DNA of 54,054 nt from an uncultured Fretibacterium sp. GTDB taxonomy: Bacteria > Synergistota > Synergistia > Synergistales > Aminobacteriaceae. A model generated the notes under the pieces. That model made no database searches and was not told where the DNA came from. It saw only the letters and a program-made list of their open reading frames with translations. This document shows, one piece after another, positions 27,201 through 35,632 of the stretch. Both the position numbers and the translations under genes were made by a program. How positions within the stretch are numbered: position 1 is the first letter of the stretch; the number at the start of each line of letters is the position of its first letter. The stretch lies in the NCBI GenBank assembly GCA_937915755.1, contig CALGGR010000056.1, forward strand, positions 1-54,054, written 5' to 3'.

Positions 27201-30200
27201 GTCAGTGACATCACACGCATAGACCCGGAAAGCGTCAAGGACACAGAAGGAGCTTCTTGCAGCTATGATCAAGACACTGGAATCGCAACGTTCACGGAAA
27301 GCCCTAAGGGAATCCGCTACGGTTACGACACGGGTTACACGAAACTCGAAAGTGATAATGCCGGCTACAGGTACATGGACGTTACTATTACCAGAGACGG
27401 CGGGATCATCACGATTGACAGCATTCCTGAGGGCATTTTCGGGGAAGAGTATGAGTTCACGTTAACGTCTGGGACTTCCGGTGCTATCGAATGGGTGTTG
27501 ACGGGAGAACTTCCAGATGGCTTGTCGTTCAGCAATGGGAAAATTTCAGGCAAGCCGCAGGAAGCAGGCTCATTCACGTTCACGGTAAGGGCTTTGCTTG
27601 ACGGGATCATCGAGGACGAGAAGACTTTCACTCTCACAGTCATCGAAATCGGCGTTAAGATTGACGCGGAGAATTTCCCGGATTATGAGTTCAGGGAGTA
27701 CGTCAGCAGGAACTTTGACGGCAACAATGACGGCTGGCTCGACGATAATGAAGTTTACGAGGCAAGGTCAATCGTGTTCACCTACGAGAATGACTACAGC
27801 GCTTCCAACAAAGATGCTTCGCTCAAGGGCATTGAGTTTTTCACGGAGCTGAGAGAGCTTGACTGCGTTTTCTACAGCCCGTACCTCAACGAAATCGACA
27901 TCTCCAAAAACACAAAGCTCGTCTCACTTGACAGTATGGGCCTGAGCTCCCTGGACGTTACAAACAACACAGAACTCGTATCACTTACCGTCTCGTCCGG
28001 GAAGTACTTGAAGACCATTGACCTCAGCAATAACGGGAAGCTGCGTTACTTGAAGTGTTCGGGTGGGTCTCTTGAATCGCTTGATGTCAGTGGTAACAAT
28101 GAGCTCGAATACCTCGATTGCAGCCAAAACCGCATCACCGAACTCAAAATCGGCGACAATCCGGCCTTGCAATACCTGGCCTGTGCAAGCAACAAACTCA
28201 CAAGCCTCAACGTAGGGAACAAACCAGCCATGACGAGTCTTTTCTGCTCGTTCAACAACATCACAGACTTGGACGTAAGCAATCTCCCGCTGATTGAGGA
28301 ACTTGGCTGTAACAGCAATGACCTAATCAGCCTCGATGTCAGCAATAACCCGGCATTGGTACGGCTCATATGCTCGTTCAACCACCTGAGTGCTTTGGAC
28401 GTTAGCAAGAATACGATGCTTGCGGAGCTGGAATGCCAGTACAACGAATTGTCGGACTTGGATGTCAGCAACAATACGGAGCTCGAAGTTTTGACTTGCC
28501 TTGAGAACAAAATCTCAGCCCTCGACTTGAGCAACAACAAGGCCTTGACGTACCTTTACTGCAGCAGGAATGACCTCACTGTCCTCGATGTGAGCAACAA
28601 CACCTCGCTCGATGTCCTTCACTGCGACCGAAACCATCTCTCACGCCTGGACCTCAGAAGCAATGACGTCAGAGTTGGGGATTACAATTACCAGACTGTG
28701 AGACCGTTGAAAGCTGCCAAAGCCGACGCTGGCTATCTCGTAAGCCTCAGCGATTACCTCAGTTCCGATGACTTGGAGAGAGTTACGGCTGACAGTTATG
28801 CGTCTGCGCGCTACAACAGCAGTAATCATACCTTCACTTGCCCGTCAAAGCCTAAGCGTGTGAGCTACTTCTACGATACCAGAGACGGCAGCAACAGGAC
28901 TATGAGCGTCTCAATAGTTCAGGACAACTCACCGGAAATAATCGCCCAAAATCTCGAGACAGCAAAAGAATCTCAACGCTATTCGGCTGTAATTGAGTCT
29001 TTCGGTGCTGAAGCAGTATCCTTCGACATTGTGAGCGGTGATATTCCTGAGGGTCTGAGCCTTGACGTTGAAGGGAAAATTTCAGGCACTCCAACGAAAC
29101 CGGGACTCTTCACTTTCACCGTGAGGGCAAGAAACGATTTCGGCGAGGATTCAAAGACTTTCACCCTAAACGTCATTGGGCTTCCCAGAATCATAACGGA
29201 AGAACTTCCAGACGGAAATCTCGGCGTCCCATACAGTGCAACGCTCATGGCAGAAGGGAATGTTTCGTGGAAGGCTCAGAATGGTTTCATCTCAGGGCTT
29301 AGGCTGAGAGCATCAGGGGAAATTTCTGGAACTCCAACGATAGCGAGGACTTTCACGGTTACTGTGGTGGCGGAAAATGAGGCCGGAAGAACTTCGCGGA
29401 CATTCACGGTTACGATTAACGGAAAGAAGAACCTGAGGATCACTCCGAACTCGCTGACAAAAGCAAAATGGGGAAAGAAGTACTCGAAAACTTTCAAGGT
29501 CTCAGGCTTGAAGTCTCCACTTTGGACAGTTTCAGGAGACCTTCCAGGCGGCCTTAGTCTCAACAGTTCAACCGGAAGAATCTCAGGCGTTGTAACAGGC
29601 GTTGGAGCGTTCAACTTCACCGTAACCGCAAGAAACGGCACAGTCGTCTCTAAGGACTACTCGCTCACGGTCAAGGGCATTAAGCCGAAGCTCAAAGGCT
29701 CTTTGCCGAAAGGAATCGTCGGGACTGAATACTACGCTGAACTCAGAGCTACGGGGACTACGCCAATGACGTGGAGCATTCCGAATTTGCCGGAAGGTTT
29801 GGTGCTGACGGTCTCTGATGACGGGAAACTCTGCATCATCTCAGGCACTCCAACAGAGGGCAACAAGCGAAAAGTCCCCGTAACATTGACCAACGCAGCA
29901 GGAAGTATCAAGAAGAATCTCGCTCTCAAGATTACTTTCACCAAGCCCAAAATCACGACGCTTGGGGTTCCGCAAGCTCAGAAGGGAACAGCTTACTCCG
30001 CAAAACTCGAAGCCTCAGGCTCGCCCGCAATAACGTGGAGGAAATCAAGCGGTAAACTTCCTCAAGGCATCACTCTCTCTGAGAACGGTACACTGTCAGG
30101 CATTCCTGAGGAAACTGGGAATTTCACCTTCAGGGTTCAGGCAAAGAACGGAGGCGGAAAAGTCAGCGCACGCTTAACTCTCATCGTCTCAGAAACTCAA

Positions 30201-30581
30201 CACGATGAGCTGACCACTGAATACGGCCATGACGCAACGCAGGAAAATATATACACACACACTCTCTCTCAAGAGGCAGTAAATGTTGAGCCTGATGCGT
30301 ATGGAGACGTCTATGTTACGGCGGCTTTGCTGGGTGAGATTGAGGTTGACGAGGAGGGAATGTACGAGTTCGAGGTTGTATTGAGCGATGATGTGCCTGA
30401 CGGATTGCTCGTTTGGCGAGAAAGTAACGATGCTGAGTACGATACTGAGAATGCCATATTCCTCGATGATGACGGCGAGGTCATTCTCACAGTCCCGGAG
30501 AGTAGAAGCGTTACTGTATGTGCGTGGCTTGAACCTGGAAAGGTCTATGAGCCTGCTATAATAGTGAAAGTGTCAAGATAG
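24240..30581 (+). CDS. Giant secreted papain-like (C1A) protease with leucine-rich and Ig-like repeats
   Basis: About 2113 aa, starting at an ATG behind AAGGAGG. A signal peptide (MYKKFAVLFFMAVTFCSIFPEAS) is followed by a C1A peptidase domain with complete active site: Gln83 and Cys89 in NQHPWATCWAHA, His245 in NHAVLLIGWDD, Asn277 in VRNSWGNSW. A lectin-like module follows. Then come two or three leucine-rich-repeat blocks of the LDVSNNTALxxLxC type, each preceded by an EF-hand-like stretch (FDLDENGYLSSHEIE; DKDNDGWLSLSER; FDGNNDGWLDDNEV). After these are tandem putative Ig (He_PIG) domains (LPDGLSFSNGKISGKPQEAGSFTFTV and relatives) and a beta-rich acidic end. It probably acts at or outside the cell surface on host or dietary protein. 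It stands alone, with a terminator after it. Confidence 0.88.
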   Translation: MYKKFAVLFFMAVTFCSIFPEASRSDELPTGYVQSPVDKSQLEEELPILRNPDSKYPVSLRDNPLPISYDMRVHSRVPSPRNQHPWATCWAHAAIGSIETAYITQGYSSDINLSEMHLAYFVYGDTRPGKSFGLPDYDDGILGNGGNADMAVAFLSKMGTVSESVLPYSNTSPDRFPEDYKPSGIRLKSAYYLASPSTGPDQIKRFIVETGAVQISYYNVDSSYYKGDSGMTTFYNKSGGYSTNHAVLLIGWDDNFPRENFPRDSRPKSNGAWLVRNSWGNSWYSSRYRKLVGDDGCFWMSYEQYMTGAVIFIPAKSEKGLRHYGYDDLGYCSKIDSDWCANIFKAEGNESFKYVGFHTAAKNASYDIYIYDLGTETPDSPVNGTLIESVKDGYAPYLGYYTVEVEGKISAGHYFSVVMKSDKSFACEDVLHWGNGNIYSDPVCNPGETYSSSDGESWRERSKNVCIKAFTVPDSNTNPELKAVEISSNNFPDKVLRDYLRDFDLDENGYLSSHEIEIVKSITLPNSGLHSMKGVELLTHIVSIDISGNYLNVLDLSANTAMKSLKCYSQDASGLVLTKLGDNLYSVNLKNYISGDIRRIIPESVKVSSGDISYNSETGIAEFSFIASSVYYEYDTGWGGQTLGVTAHTRYNDENFVNIDNINFPDDKFRAFVKRYDKDNDGWLSLSERNNVSQMLIINVGKFSSIKGVEFFTALVELKCSYHNLSALDVRNMTTLKKLNCAGNNLSELNVSYNSALEELDCSSNNIAALDVSKNSALRILSCGSNLITSLDVSSNTALTKLSCGSNPITTLDVSGNSALRELSCGGTAITAIDVSKNTALSVLSCGGTAITSLDVSNNEALTELGCSGTQLTAIDVSKNTALRELSCYENKISALDLSNNKLLTRLYAERCELLSLDLSANLRLERLYCHENHLSELDLSNHTKLIGAVASGPSGAAGGTIYRNQTRNGLKARYSDGKYSVNLNDYVSDITRIDPESVKDTEGASCSYDQDTGIATFTESPKGIRYGYDTGYTKLESDNAGYRYMDVTITRDGGIITIDSIPEGIFGEEYEFTLTSGTSGAIEWVLTGELPDGLSFSNGKISGKPQEAGSFTFTVRALLDGIIEDEKTFTLTVIEIGVKIDAENFPDYEFREYVSRNFDGNNDGWLDDNEVYEARSIVFTYENDYSASNKDASLKGIEFFTELRELDCVFYSPYLNEIDISKNTKLVSLDSMGLSSLDVTNNTELVSLTVSSGKYLKTIDLSNNGKLRYLKCSGGSLESLDVSGNNELEYLDCSQNRITELKIGDNPALQYLACASNKLTSLNVGNKPAMTSLFCSFNNITDLDVSNLPLIEELGCNSNDLISLDVSNNPALVRLICSFNHLSALDVSKNTMLAELECQYNELSDLDVSNNTELEVLTCLENKISALDLSNNKALTYLYCSRNDLTVLDVSNNTSLDVLHCDRNHLSRLDLRSNDVRVGDYNYQTVRPLKAAKADAGYLVSLSDYLSSDDLERVTADSYASARYNSSNHTFTCPSKPKRVSYFYDTRDGSNRTMSVSIVQDNSPEIIAQNLETAKESQRYSAVIESFGAEAVSFDIVSGDIPEGLSLDVEGKISGTPTKPGLFTFTVRARNDFGEDSKTFTLNVIGLPRIITEELPDGNLGVPYSATLMAEGNVSWKAQNGFISGLRLRASGEISGTPTIARTFTVTVVAENEAGRTSRTFTVTINGKKNLRITPNSLTKAKWGKKYSKTFKVSGLKSPLWTVSGDLPGGLSLNSSTGRISGVVTGVGAFNFTVTARNGTVVSKDYSLTVKGIKPKLKGSLPKGIVGTEYYAELRATGTTPMTWSIPNLPEGLVLTVSDDGKLCIISGTPTEGNKRKVPVTLTNAAGSIKKNLALKITFTKPKITTLGVPQAQKGTAYSAKLEASGSPAITWRKSSGKLPQGITLSENGTLSGIPEETGNFTFRVQAKNGGGKVSARLTLIVSETQHDELTTEYGHDATQENIYTHTLSQEAVNVEPDAYGDVYVTAALLGEIEVDEEGMYEFEVVLSDDVPDGLLVWRESNDAEYDTENAIFLDDDGEVILTVPESRSVTVCAWLEPGKVYEPAIIVKVSR

Positions 30582-30595
30582 TTCTGACTTGATGA

Positions 30596-30632
30596 AAAAA
30601 AAGCCCTCCGCTTTGGAGGGTTTCCTTTTTCT
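30596..30632. terminator. Bidirectional intrinsic terminator
   Basis: CCCTCC pairs with GGAGGG around GCTTT, with an A run on the left and a T-rich run on the right, between two convergent genes. Confidence 0.85.
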
Positions 30633-30638
30633 CTGAAA

Positions 30639-32417
30639 CTATATCTCGTTGACTGTGATTGAAGTTATCGCGTTGTTCTTGTCGAGCTGAATTGTGAGGC
30701 CGGTCTTTCCGTTCTCGTTATAATTCAGGTTACGGCCGTTCTGGCTCGAAGGGTAGCCCATGATCTGAAGCAATGCCGTCTGGCTCATTCCCGTTTTGAG
30801 ACCGTTCTGAAGCTCCCGGTTCGCGTTCGTCAGCCTTATCCTAGTGATGTCCTCGCCCTTAAGCGTCGCAGTAAGTCCCGGCCATTCAGCGCTCGAACTT
30901 GTGCTTCTCGTGGGATTTCCCAGAGCTTCGATGAGCTGGGTCTTACTGTTCCCGAAAGTCTTCAGCAACGCAGATGAATACCCTGCTGGAAGCCCCGAAC
31001 CCAATGGCTGAACATACTTCCCGTAAACCCAGCCCTCGTTTCCGCCGGTACGAATGTTGTACCATATGCCGGCATATTGCCCTGACGTTACGTTGTATGT
31101 CCCGAGAACTTCAACTCGAGTGTTGACCTTGAGGCGTGTTACACGTGATGAGCTTGTTGTGTGGTCAGCTCGGACGTTCACACTGCTCCCTGTGATTATC
31201 CCGCTTCGAGGCTCACGGTCGGGCGTGAAGTTAGGCAACACATTCTCGGCCACAGCTATCCCTGAAGGTTCGGCTACGACTGTTTGTGTCTCAGGCTCTG
31301 TAACATTGCTCACAGGCAGCGGCGTAGTTTCGGGGATTACATCGTTCTTCGCGATTGGAGGCAAATCCCCCGGCGGAAGTTTTCTCAATCCTAGAAGGAA
31401 ATACAATGCTCCGCCTACTGCCGCAACTAACAGCATCATGCTCACGACCTTACGGCCTGCGGAACGTTTTCGCTTCTTTCCCTTGTCGGCATAATGCGAG
31501 AACTCTTTGTAGCTTGAGGCAGCTTCACTCGCTGATGTTGTCCTCTTAGTGCTCCGGCGCGGTATTTCGTCTTCATCAAAATTCCGCTTCACCGATACTC
31601 TGTAACCCTGCGTACCCGCCATTTCATCACCATCATTCATATCAATATTCAACGCCCTGTTTTCTTCGGGCGGTTGTTCCTGAATATCATCTTCCTCAAA
31701 GCTCTGAGGCGTAAGTAACTGGTCATTCAGCTTCTCGACATCAATATCATCATCGCGTCCGGAAAGCGTGAAATTCCCCGTCTCCGGCATCACAGAAAGT
31801 TTTGCCCCGCATGTCGAGCAGAACGCGCTGTCACGCGGGACTATAGCTCCGCATTCAGGGCAGGACTTCGACATTCTCCGTGTAGACCGTCTCAATATTG
31901 GAGGCTCGCTGTTGAGCTGTAAGACCTCGCTGGCTGATACTTCGTCATTCAGTGGATCATCGGGGAGATTTATTGCTTCGGGCTGCGGTAATGGCGAATC
32001 TGGGATTTCCTGAGGAGAAAAGTCTTGCTGGTCATAGTAGAAATCATCATTGTAGCCAGCTTCATCGTAGTCATCTTCGTAGCTGTACATCATGTCGTCC
32101 TGCCTCGACTTCAGGAAGAAGCATAGTAACCCCGCGAAGAAATATATTCCCCCGTAAAGCCACATGTCCCTTGAAGGCACGCAAAGCCCCATTGCTATGA
32201 AAAGGAACAATGCACCCCATTTATGCAGGTTGAACGCTGTTATCCCGCCTATGAGGGCAAATATTGCCGAGATTACGGGAAGGCTAGCCAGCAGTGTTGA
32301 CGGTATACCATGTACTACCCCTCCGCTTACCGTCAATGAGCCGAAGAGCATAAATACTCCGTGTATTATTGATGTTATCGACGCTCCGAGTGTCAGTGCC
32401 AGTACAATCCAGCTCAT
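30639..32417 (-). CDS. Membrane protein with zinc ribbon, SH3 domain and SmpA/OmlA-like repeats
   Basis: About 592 aa. Three or four hydrophobic helices occupy the first ~105 residues, then an acidic low-complexity stretch, a zinc ribbon around residue 187 (CPECGAIVPRDSAFCSTCG), another acidic linker, and a single transmembrane helix near 330-350 (MMLLVAAVGGALYFLL). Beyond that lies a bacterial SH3 domain (about 405-475; ITGSSVNVRADHTTSSSRV, NEGWVYGKYVQPLG). The C-terminus has two copies of a lipoprotein-type fold (LLKTFGNSKTQLIEALGNPT; GLKTGMSQTALLQIMGYPS). SH3 plus envelope location suggests cell-wall or stress sensing; the role is unknown. Confidence 0.7.
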   Translation of the reverse strand: MSWIVLALTLGASITSIIHGVFMLFGSLTVSGGVVHGIPSTLLASLPVISAIFALIGGITAFNLHKWGALFLFIAMGLCVPSRDMWLYGGIYFFAGLLCFFLKSRQDDMMYSYEDDYDEAGYNDDFYYDQQDFSPQEIPDSPLPQPEAINLPDDPLNDEVSASEVLQLNSEPPILRRSTRRMSKSCPECGAIVPRDSAFCSTCGAKLSVMPETGNFTLSGRDDDIDVEKLNDQLLTPQSFEEDDIQEQPPEENRALNIDMNDGDEMAGTQGYRVSVKRNFDEDEIPRRSTKRTTSASEAASSYKEFSHYADKGKKRKRSAGRKVVSMMLLVAAVGGALYFLLGLRKLPPGDLPPIAKNDVIPETTPLPVSNVTEPETQTVVAEPSGIAVAENVLPNFTPDREPRSGIITGSSVNVRADHTTSSSRVTRLKVNTRVEVLGTYNVTSGQYAGIWYNIRTGGNEGWVYGKYVQPLGSGLPAGYSSALLKTFGNSKTQLIEALGNPTRSTSSSAEWPGLTATLKGEDITRIRLTNANRELQNGLKTGMSQTALLQIMGYPSSQNGRNLNYNENGKTGLTIQLDKNNAITSITVNEI

Positions 32418-32462
32418 ATTTCACGATTTCACTCCTTCATCAAGATTCGCGTAGCTTTTGTT

Positions 32463-32481
32463 ATTATATCGCCTGAGGCGA
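32463..32481 (-). promoter_or_regulatory. Promoter -10 with adjoining perfect palindrome
   Basis: TATAAT on the minus strand (32463-32468) is directly preceded by the palindrome TCGCCTGAGGCGA (32469-32481) in the spacer region, about 45 bp before the SH3 membrane-protein gene. It is a possible repressor site. Confidence 0.4.
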
Positions 32482-32764
32482 GCGGGCTTTAATGTCGGGT
32501 AAAATGAACCAGACCTCCGCCCGCTAGAGTAATAATCCTTCGCCAATGTTATCCTGCGGTTTACATGCTTGCAGCACTGCCCCTACCTCTCAGGACTGTT
32601 TAACCACAAACCGTAGAGCGGCAGATTAGGATTTACGTCCGCCGGTACCTATACATTCGCAGGTAACGTAGTCTCTATCTCAAGACTTAGGCTAGTCAGC
32701 AAGAGCTTTTTTAAAACTCCCGTCTTTTGACGTGGGGTTACTAACTATTATCACACCCCAGCAC
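32482..32764. other. Non-coding gap with long-range pairing (possible structured RNA)
   Basis: There is no credible ORF. Two nested helices can be drawn: GTTATCCTGCG (near 32549-32559) with CGCAGGTAAC (near 32659-32668), and inside it CTGCCCCTAC with GTAGAGCGGCAG. This gives a rod-like fold of about 120 nt or more, ending before a T6 run on the plus strand (32708-32712). I cannot match it to 6S, RNase P or SRP RNA by motif, and the coding strand is not certain. Confidence 0.3.
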
Positions 32765-33748
32765 CTAAATATTACCATAATCTACACCGGCAGAGCGTGA
32801 GATTCTGTCCCTCAATCCCTCAGAAAGCCCCGTGTCTTCTTCCGGCCATTCGACAAGAATACATGAAACGTCCTCAGTCTCAAGCTTTCTCAATCCGGCA
32901 AAATATCCGTGAGCATAATTCTCGATTGACGTGAAGATTATTGACTTCTTCATTGCCAGGCTCTTTGGAGGGTTCATCCCCATGAATGCAAAACTTTTCG
33001 GCAAACGTCCGGGTCTCTTCCGCCATATCTTGACTGGAATTGATGGCGCGTAATGTTTGTAGTGTGTTCCTGGCGAACGTTTAAGGCTAGTGTCATCAGG
33101 TGCTTCTATGGTGATGCCTATCTTCTCCTCAATCAATTCACGAGGCATTCCTCCGGGTCTCAGCATCAGGACGTGTTCGGGATTTGTGATGTCGATTACT
33201 GTTGACTCAATTCCGAGCGTAACGCTTCCGCCGTCAAGAATCATGTCAATCCTTCCGGCCATGTCATGGAGAACAGCCTCAGCATCAGTGGGGCTTGGAC
33301 GGCCTGAGAGGTTCGCTGAAGGTGCAGCGATTGCTGTGTTCGCGGCGTAAATCAAGGCTCTCGCTGTCGGATTGTCGGGCATTCTTACAGCTGCTGTAGG
33401 AAGTCCTCCGCGTGTTATTGAGGGTACGATGTCCATCGCTGGAAGAACGAGTGTGAGAGGTCCCGGCCAAAATTCATCAGCCAGCTTCCATGCTAAACGG
33501 TTCATCTTGACGTACTGCGAGGCTTGAGATGGGCTATAGACGTGAAGTATCAGCGGGTTGTCGGAAGGACGTCCCTTTGCCTCGTAAATCTTCTTCACAG
33601 CTTCGGGATTAAGAGCATCAGCACCGAGACCGTAGACTGTCTCCGTCGGAAACGCCACAAGCCCTCCTGAGCGTATGATCCTCCCAGCCTTCCCTGTAAC
33701 GAGAGGGTCAGGGTTCCATCTGTCAACTGTTGATGTTATTGTCGTCAT
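32765..33748 (-). CDS. L-threonylcarbamoyladenylate synthase (Sua5 type)
   Basis: About 327 aa. The N-terminal YrdC domain has KAGRIIRSGGLVAFPTETVYGLG, KIYEAKGRPSDNPLILH and APSANLSGRPSPT; a Sua5 C-terminal domain follows after SPGTHYKHYAPSIPV. It makes threonylcarbamoyl-AMP from Thr, bicarbonate and ATP for t6A37 modification of ANN-decoding tRNAs. It is the last gene of the long translation operon and its start overlaps the tgt 3' end by 26 nt; GGAGAG precedes the ATG. Confidence 0.93.
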   Translation of the reverse strand: MTTITSTVDRWNPDPLVTGKAGRIIRSGGLVAFPTETVYGLGADALNPEAVKKIYEAKGRPSDNPLILHVYSPSQASQYVKMNRLAWKLADEFWPGPLTLVLPAMDIVPSITRGGLPTAAVRMPDNPTARALIYAANTAIAAPSANLSGRPSPTDAEAVLHDMAGRIDMILDGGSVTLGIESTVIDITNPEHVLMLRPGGMPRELIEEKIGITIEAPDDTSLKRSPGTHYKHYAPSIPVKIWRKRPGRLPKSFAFMGMNPPKSLAMKKSIIFTSIENYAHGYFAGLRKLETEDVSCILVEWPEEDTGLSEGLRDRISRSAGVDYGNI

Positions 33749-34859
33749 GAAATCTCTCCGTAAAATCTCTCAAGAAGTCTGGGAATCTCCCCTCTATTAT
33801 TGCCTCTCTTGCCTTCTCAGCAATCCTAATCGTAAACCTCAAATTGTGCCACGTAAATAACCTCGCCCCTAAAATCTCTCCGCACATGGCCAAGTGCCTC
33901 AAGTATGAGCGTGAGAAATTACGGCAGGCATAGCAGTCGCATTCATTGTCCATCGGGAAAAATTCTTCGGCGTGTGAAGCTCCCCGCATGTTCAGCCGCC
34001 CGAATGACGTGAAGACCGTAGCGTTCCTTCCGTTTCGTGTCGGCATTACGCAGTCGAACATGTCAACTCCCCTCGCAATCCCCTCGACGATGTTAGGCGG
34101 GTATCCAACTCCCATGAGGTAGCGAGGCTTGTCCTTAGGCATAATCTCATTGAGAACGTCGAGTGAGTGATACATGGCCGAGTGTTCTTCGCCGACTGAC
34201 AGCCCTCCGATCGCGTAGCCTGGAAAATCCATTCCGCAGATTTCCTCCGCGCTCCGTTTCCTCAAGTCATCGTAAACCGAGCCTTGAACTATCCCGAATA
34301 ATGCCTGCTTCCCGGTGTCGTTGTTGGCCATGAAGTAATCACGTGAACGCTTTGCCCATATCGTAGTCCTGCGAACCGCATCTTCGGCTTTCTCGTGAGT
34401 TGCAGGATATTCGCAGCACTGGTCGAAACACATGGCTATGTCCGAGCCTAGTACTCCCTGCATTTTCATCGACCATTCGGGCGACATCGTGAGGAGTGAA
34501 CCGTCAATGTGGGAGCGGCAAATTACTTCCTTGTCTGTAATCTTCTGAAGCCTTGCGAGTGAGAAAACCTGAAATCCTCCGCTGTCAGTAAGGATTGGCT
34601 TCTTCCAGTTCATGAAGCTGTGAAGTCCTCCGGCTTTGGCGATGATCTCAGGGGTTGGACGGAGATATAAATGGTACGTGTTGCCCAGAATAATCTGCGA
34701 GCCTATTGCCTCAAGCTCATCAGGAGACATTGCTTTTACCGTCGCAAGAGTTCCTACGGGCATGAATACGGGCGTGTGAATTACCCCGTGAGGCGTGGTT
34801 AATTCTCCGGCTCTGGCTCCTGTTACCGGGCATTGTGCTATAACTTTGAACTCAAACAT
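33723..34859 (-). CDS. tgt: tRNA-guanine transglycosylase
   Basis: About 378 aa. It exchanges G34 for preQ1 in queuosine tRNAs. ILTDSGGFQVFSL holds the catalytic Asp, FDCVMPTRNGRNAT the nucleophile region, and CDCYACRNFSRSYLRHL the zinc site. I chose the ATG at 34859, which overlaps the tatD stop (TGATG), over an upstream GTG three codons earlier. Position after tatD implies translational coupling. No queuosine synthesis genes are in the window. Confidence 0.95.
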   Translation of the reverse strand: MFEFKVIAQCPVTGARAGELTTPHGVIHTPVFMPVGTLATVKAMSPDELEAIGSQIILGNTYHLYLRPTPEIIAKAGGLHSFMNWKKPILTDSGGFQVFSLARLQKITDKEVICRSHIDGSLLTMSPEWSMKMQGVLGSDIAMCFDQCCEYPATHEKAEDAVRRTTIWAKRSRDYFMANNDTGKQALFGIVQGSVYDDLRKRSAEEICGMDFPGYAIGGLSVGEEHSAMYHSLDVLNEIMPKDKPRYLMGVGYPPNIVEGIARGVDMFDCVMPTRNGRNATVFTSFGRLNMRGASHAEEFFPMDNECDCYACRNFSRSYLRHLAMCGEILGARLFTWHNLRFTIRIAEKAREAIIEGRFPDFLRDFTERFHDDNNINS

Positions 34860-35629
34860 CAATCCCACCCGAAGAATCTCTTGGCATTATCCTCGACAAT
34901 ACGCGACAATTCCGTGAGATTCATACCGCGTTCCACAGCTACTCTCTCATAGACATAGCGAATATACGAAGGCTCATTTCTTTTTCCACGCAACGGTGCT
35001 GGGGCCATATAAGGCGAATCAGTCTCGCATAGAATATTCTCGGCGGGAATTGAACGGACAACCTCCCGTAACTCATCGCTTCCCTTAGTGTCCCAAGTTA
35101 CTGCACCTCCGAAAGCGCACATTCCTCCCATTCCGATTACCTCGTTGAGATACTGCATTCCTCCGCTGTAGCAGTGAAAGAGCAGCTTCAAGCCACGATG
35201 AACCGTCAAAATCTCCATAGCATCGTCCATAGCGTCCCGAATATGCAACACCACCGGCATGTCAAGCTCCTCAGCCAGTCTCAGATGCAGTTCGAACATT
35301 CGCTTCTGTACGTCTCTGGGTGAATGGTCATAGTGATAGTCAAGCCCTGTCTCGCCGATTGCGATTACTCTGTTTGAACGTGCAATGTCCCGGAATACTT
35401 CAGGTATTGCGGTGTAACGTTTAGCTTCATGGGGGTGAATGCCGATTGCGGCGTAAAGTCCGAACTGCGAAAAGTCCTCAGCCATTCCGGCGGCCTCGCA
35501 TGAATCCTCGTAATCGCAGCCCACTATCAGCATCTTACGGACATCAAAATCTCTTGCGCGTGTAATTACGGCTCTTGCATCAAGCCTTAAATCCTCATGG
35601 TTAATGTGGCAATGTGTATCTATTAGCAT
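34859..35629 (-). CDS. tatD: TatD family metal-dependent deoxyribonuclease
   Basis: About 256 aa. It starts MLIDTHCHINHEDL with the metal-binding HxH, and continues IGIHPHEAKRY, IAIGETGLDYHYD, VLHIRDAMDDAMEIL, LFHCYSGG and LCETDSPYMAPAPLRGK, the complete set of amidohydrolase-fold ligands. Members are 3' to 5' exonucleases acting on DNA or RNA ends and may help in tRNA or DNA quality control. It lies between ribF and tgt in the operon. Confidence 0.93.
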   Translation of the reverse strand: MLIDTHCHINHEDLRLDARAVITRARDFDVRKMLIVGCDYEDSCEAAGMAEDFSQFGLYAAIGIHPHEAKRYTAIPEVFRDIARSNRVIAIGETGLDYHYDHSPRDVQKRMFELHLRLAEELDMPVVLHIRDAMDDAMEILTVHRGLKLLFHCYSGGMQYLNEVIGMGGMCAFGGAVTWDTKGSDELREVVRSIPAENILCETDSPYMAPAPLRGKRNEPSYIRYVYERVAVERGMNLTELSRIVEDNAKRFFGWD

Positions 35630-35632
35630 GGA

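Noticed and set aside
26380..28680. Repeated GATGTCAGCAA-type DNA as a direct-repeat array
   Set aside because: It is explained by the LDVSxN leucine-rich repeats of the protease, in frame throughout.
32482..32764. RNase P, SRP or cobalamin riboswitch in the gap
   Set aside because: None of the diagnostic motifs (GAGGAAAGTCC, the SRP tetraloop/asymmetric loop, the B12 box) is present.
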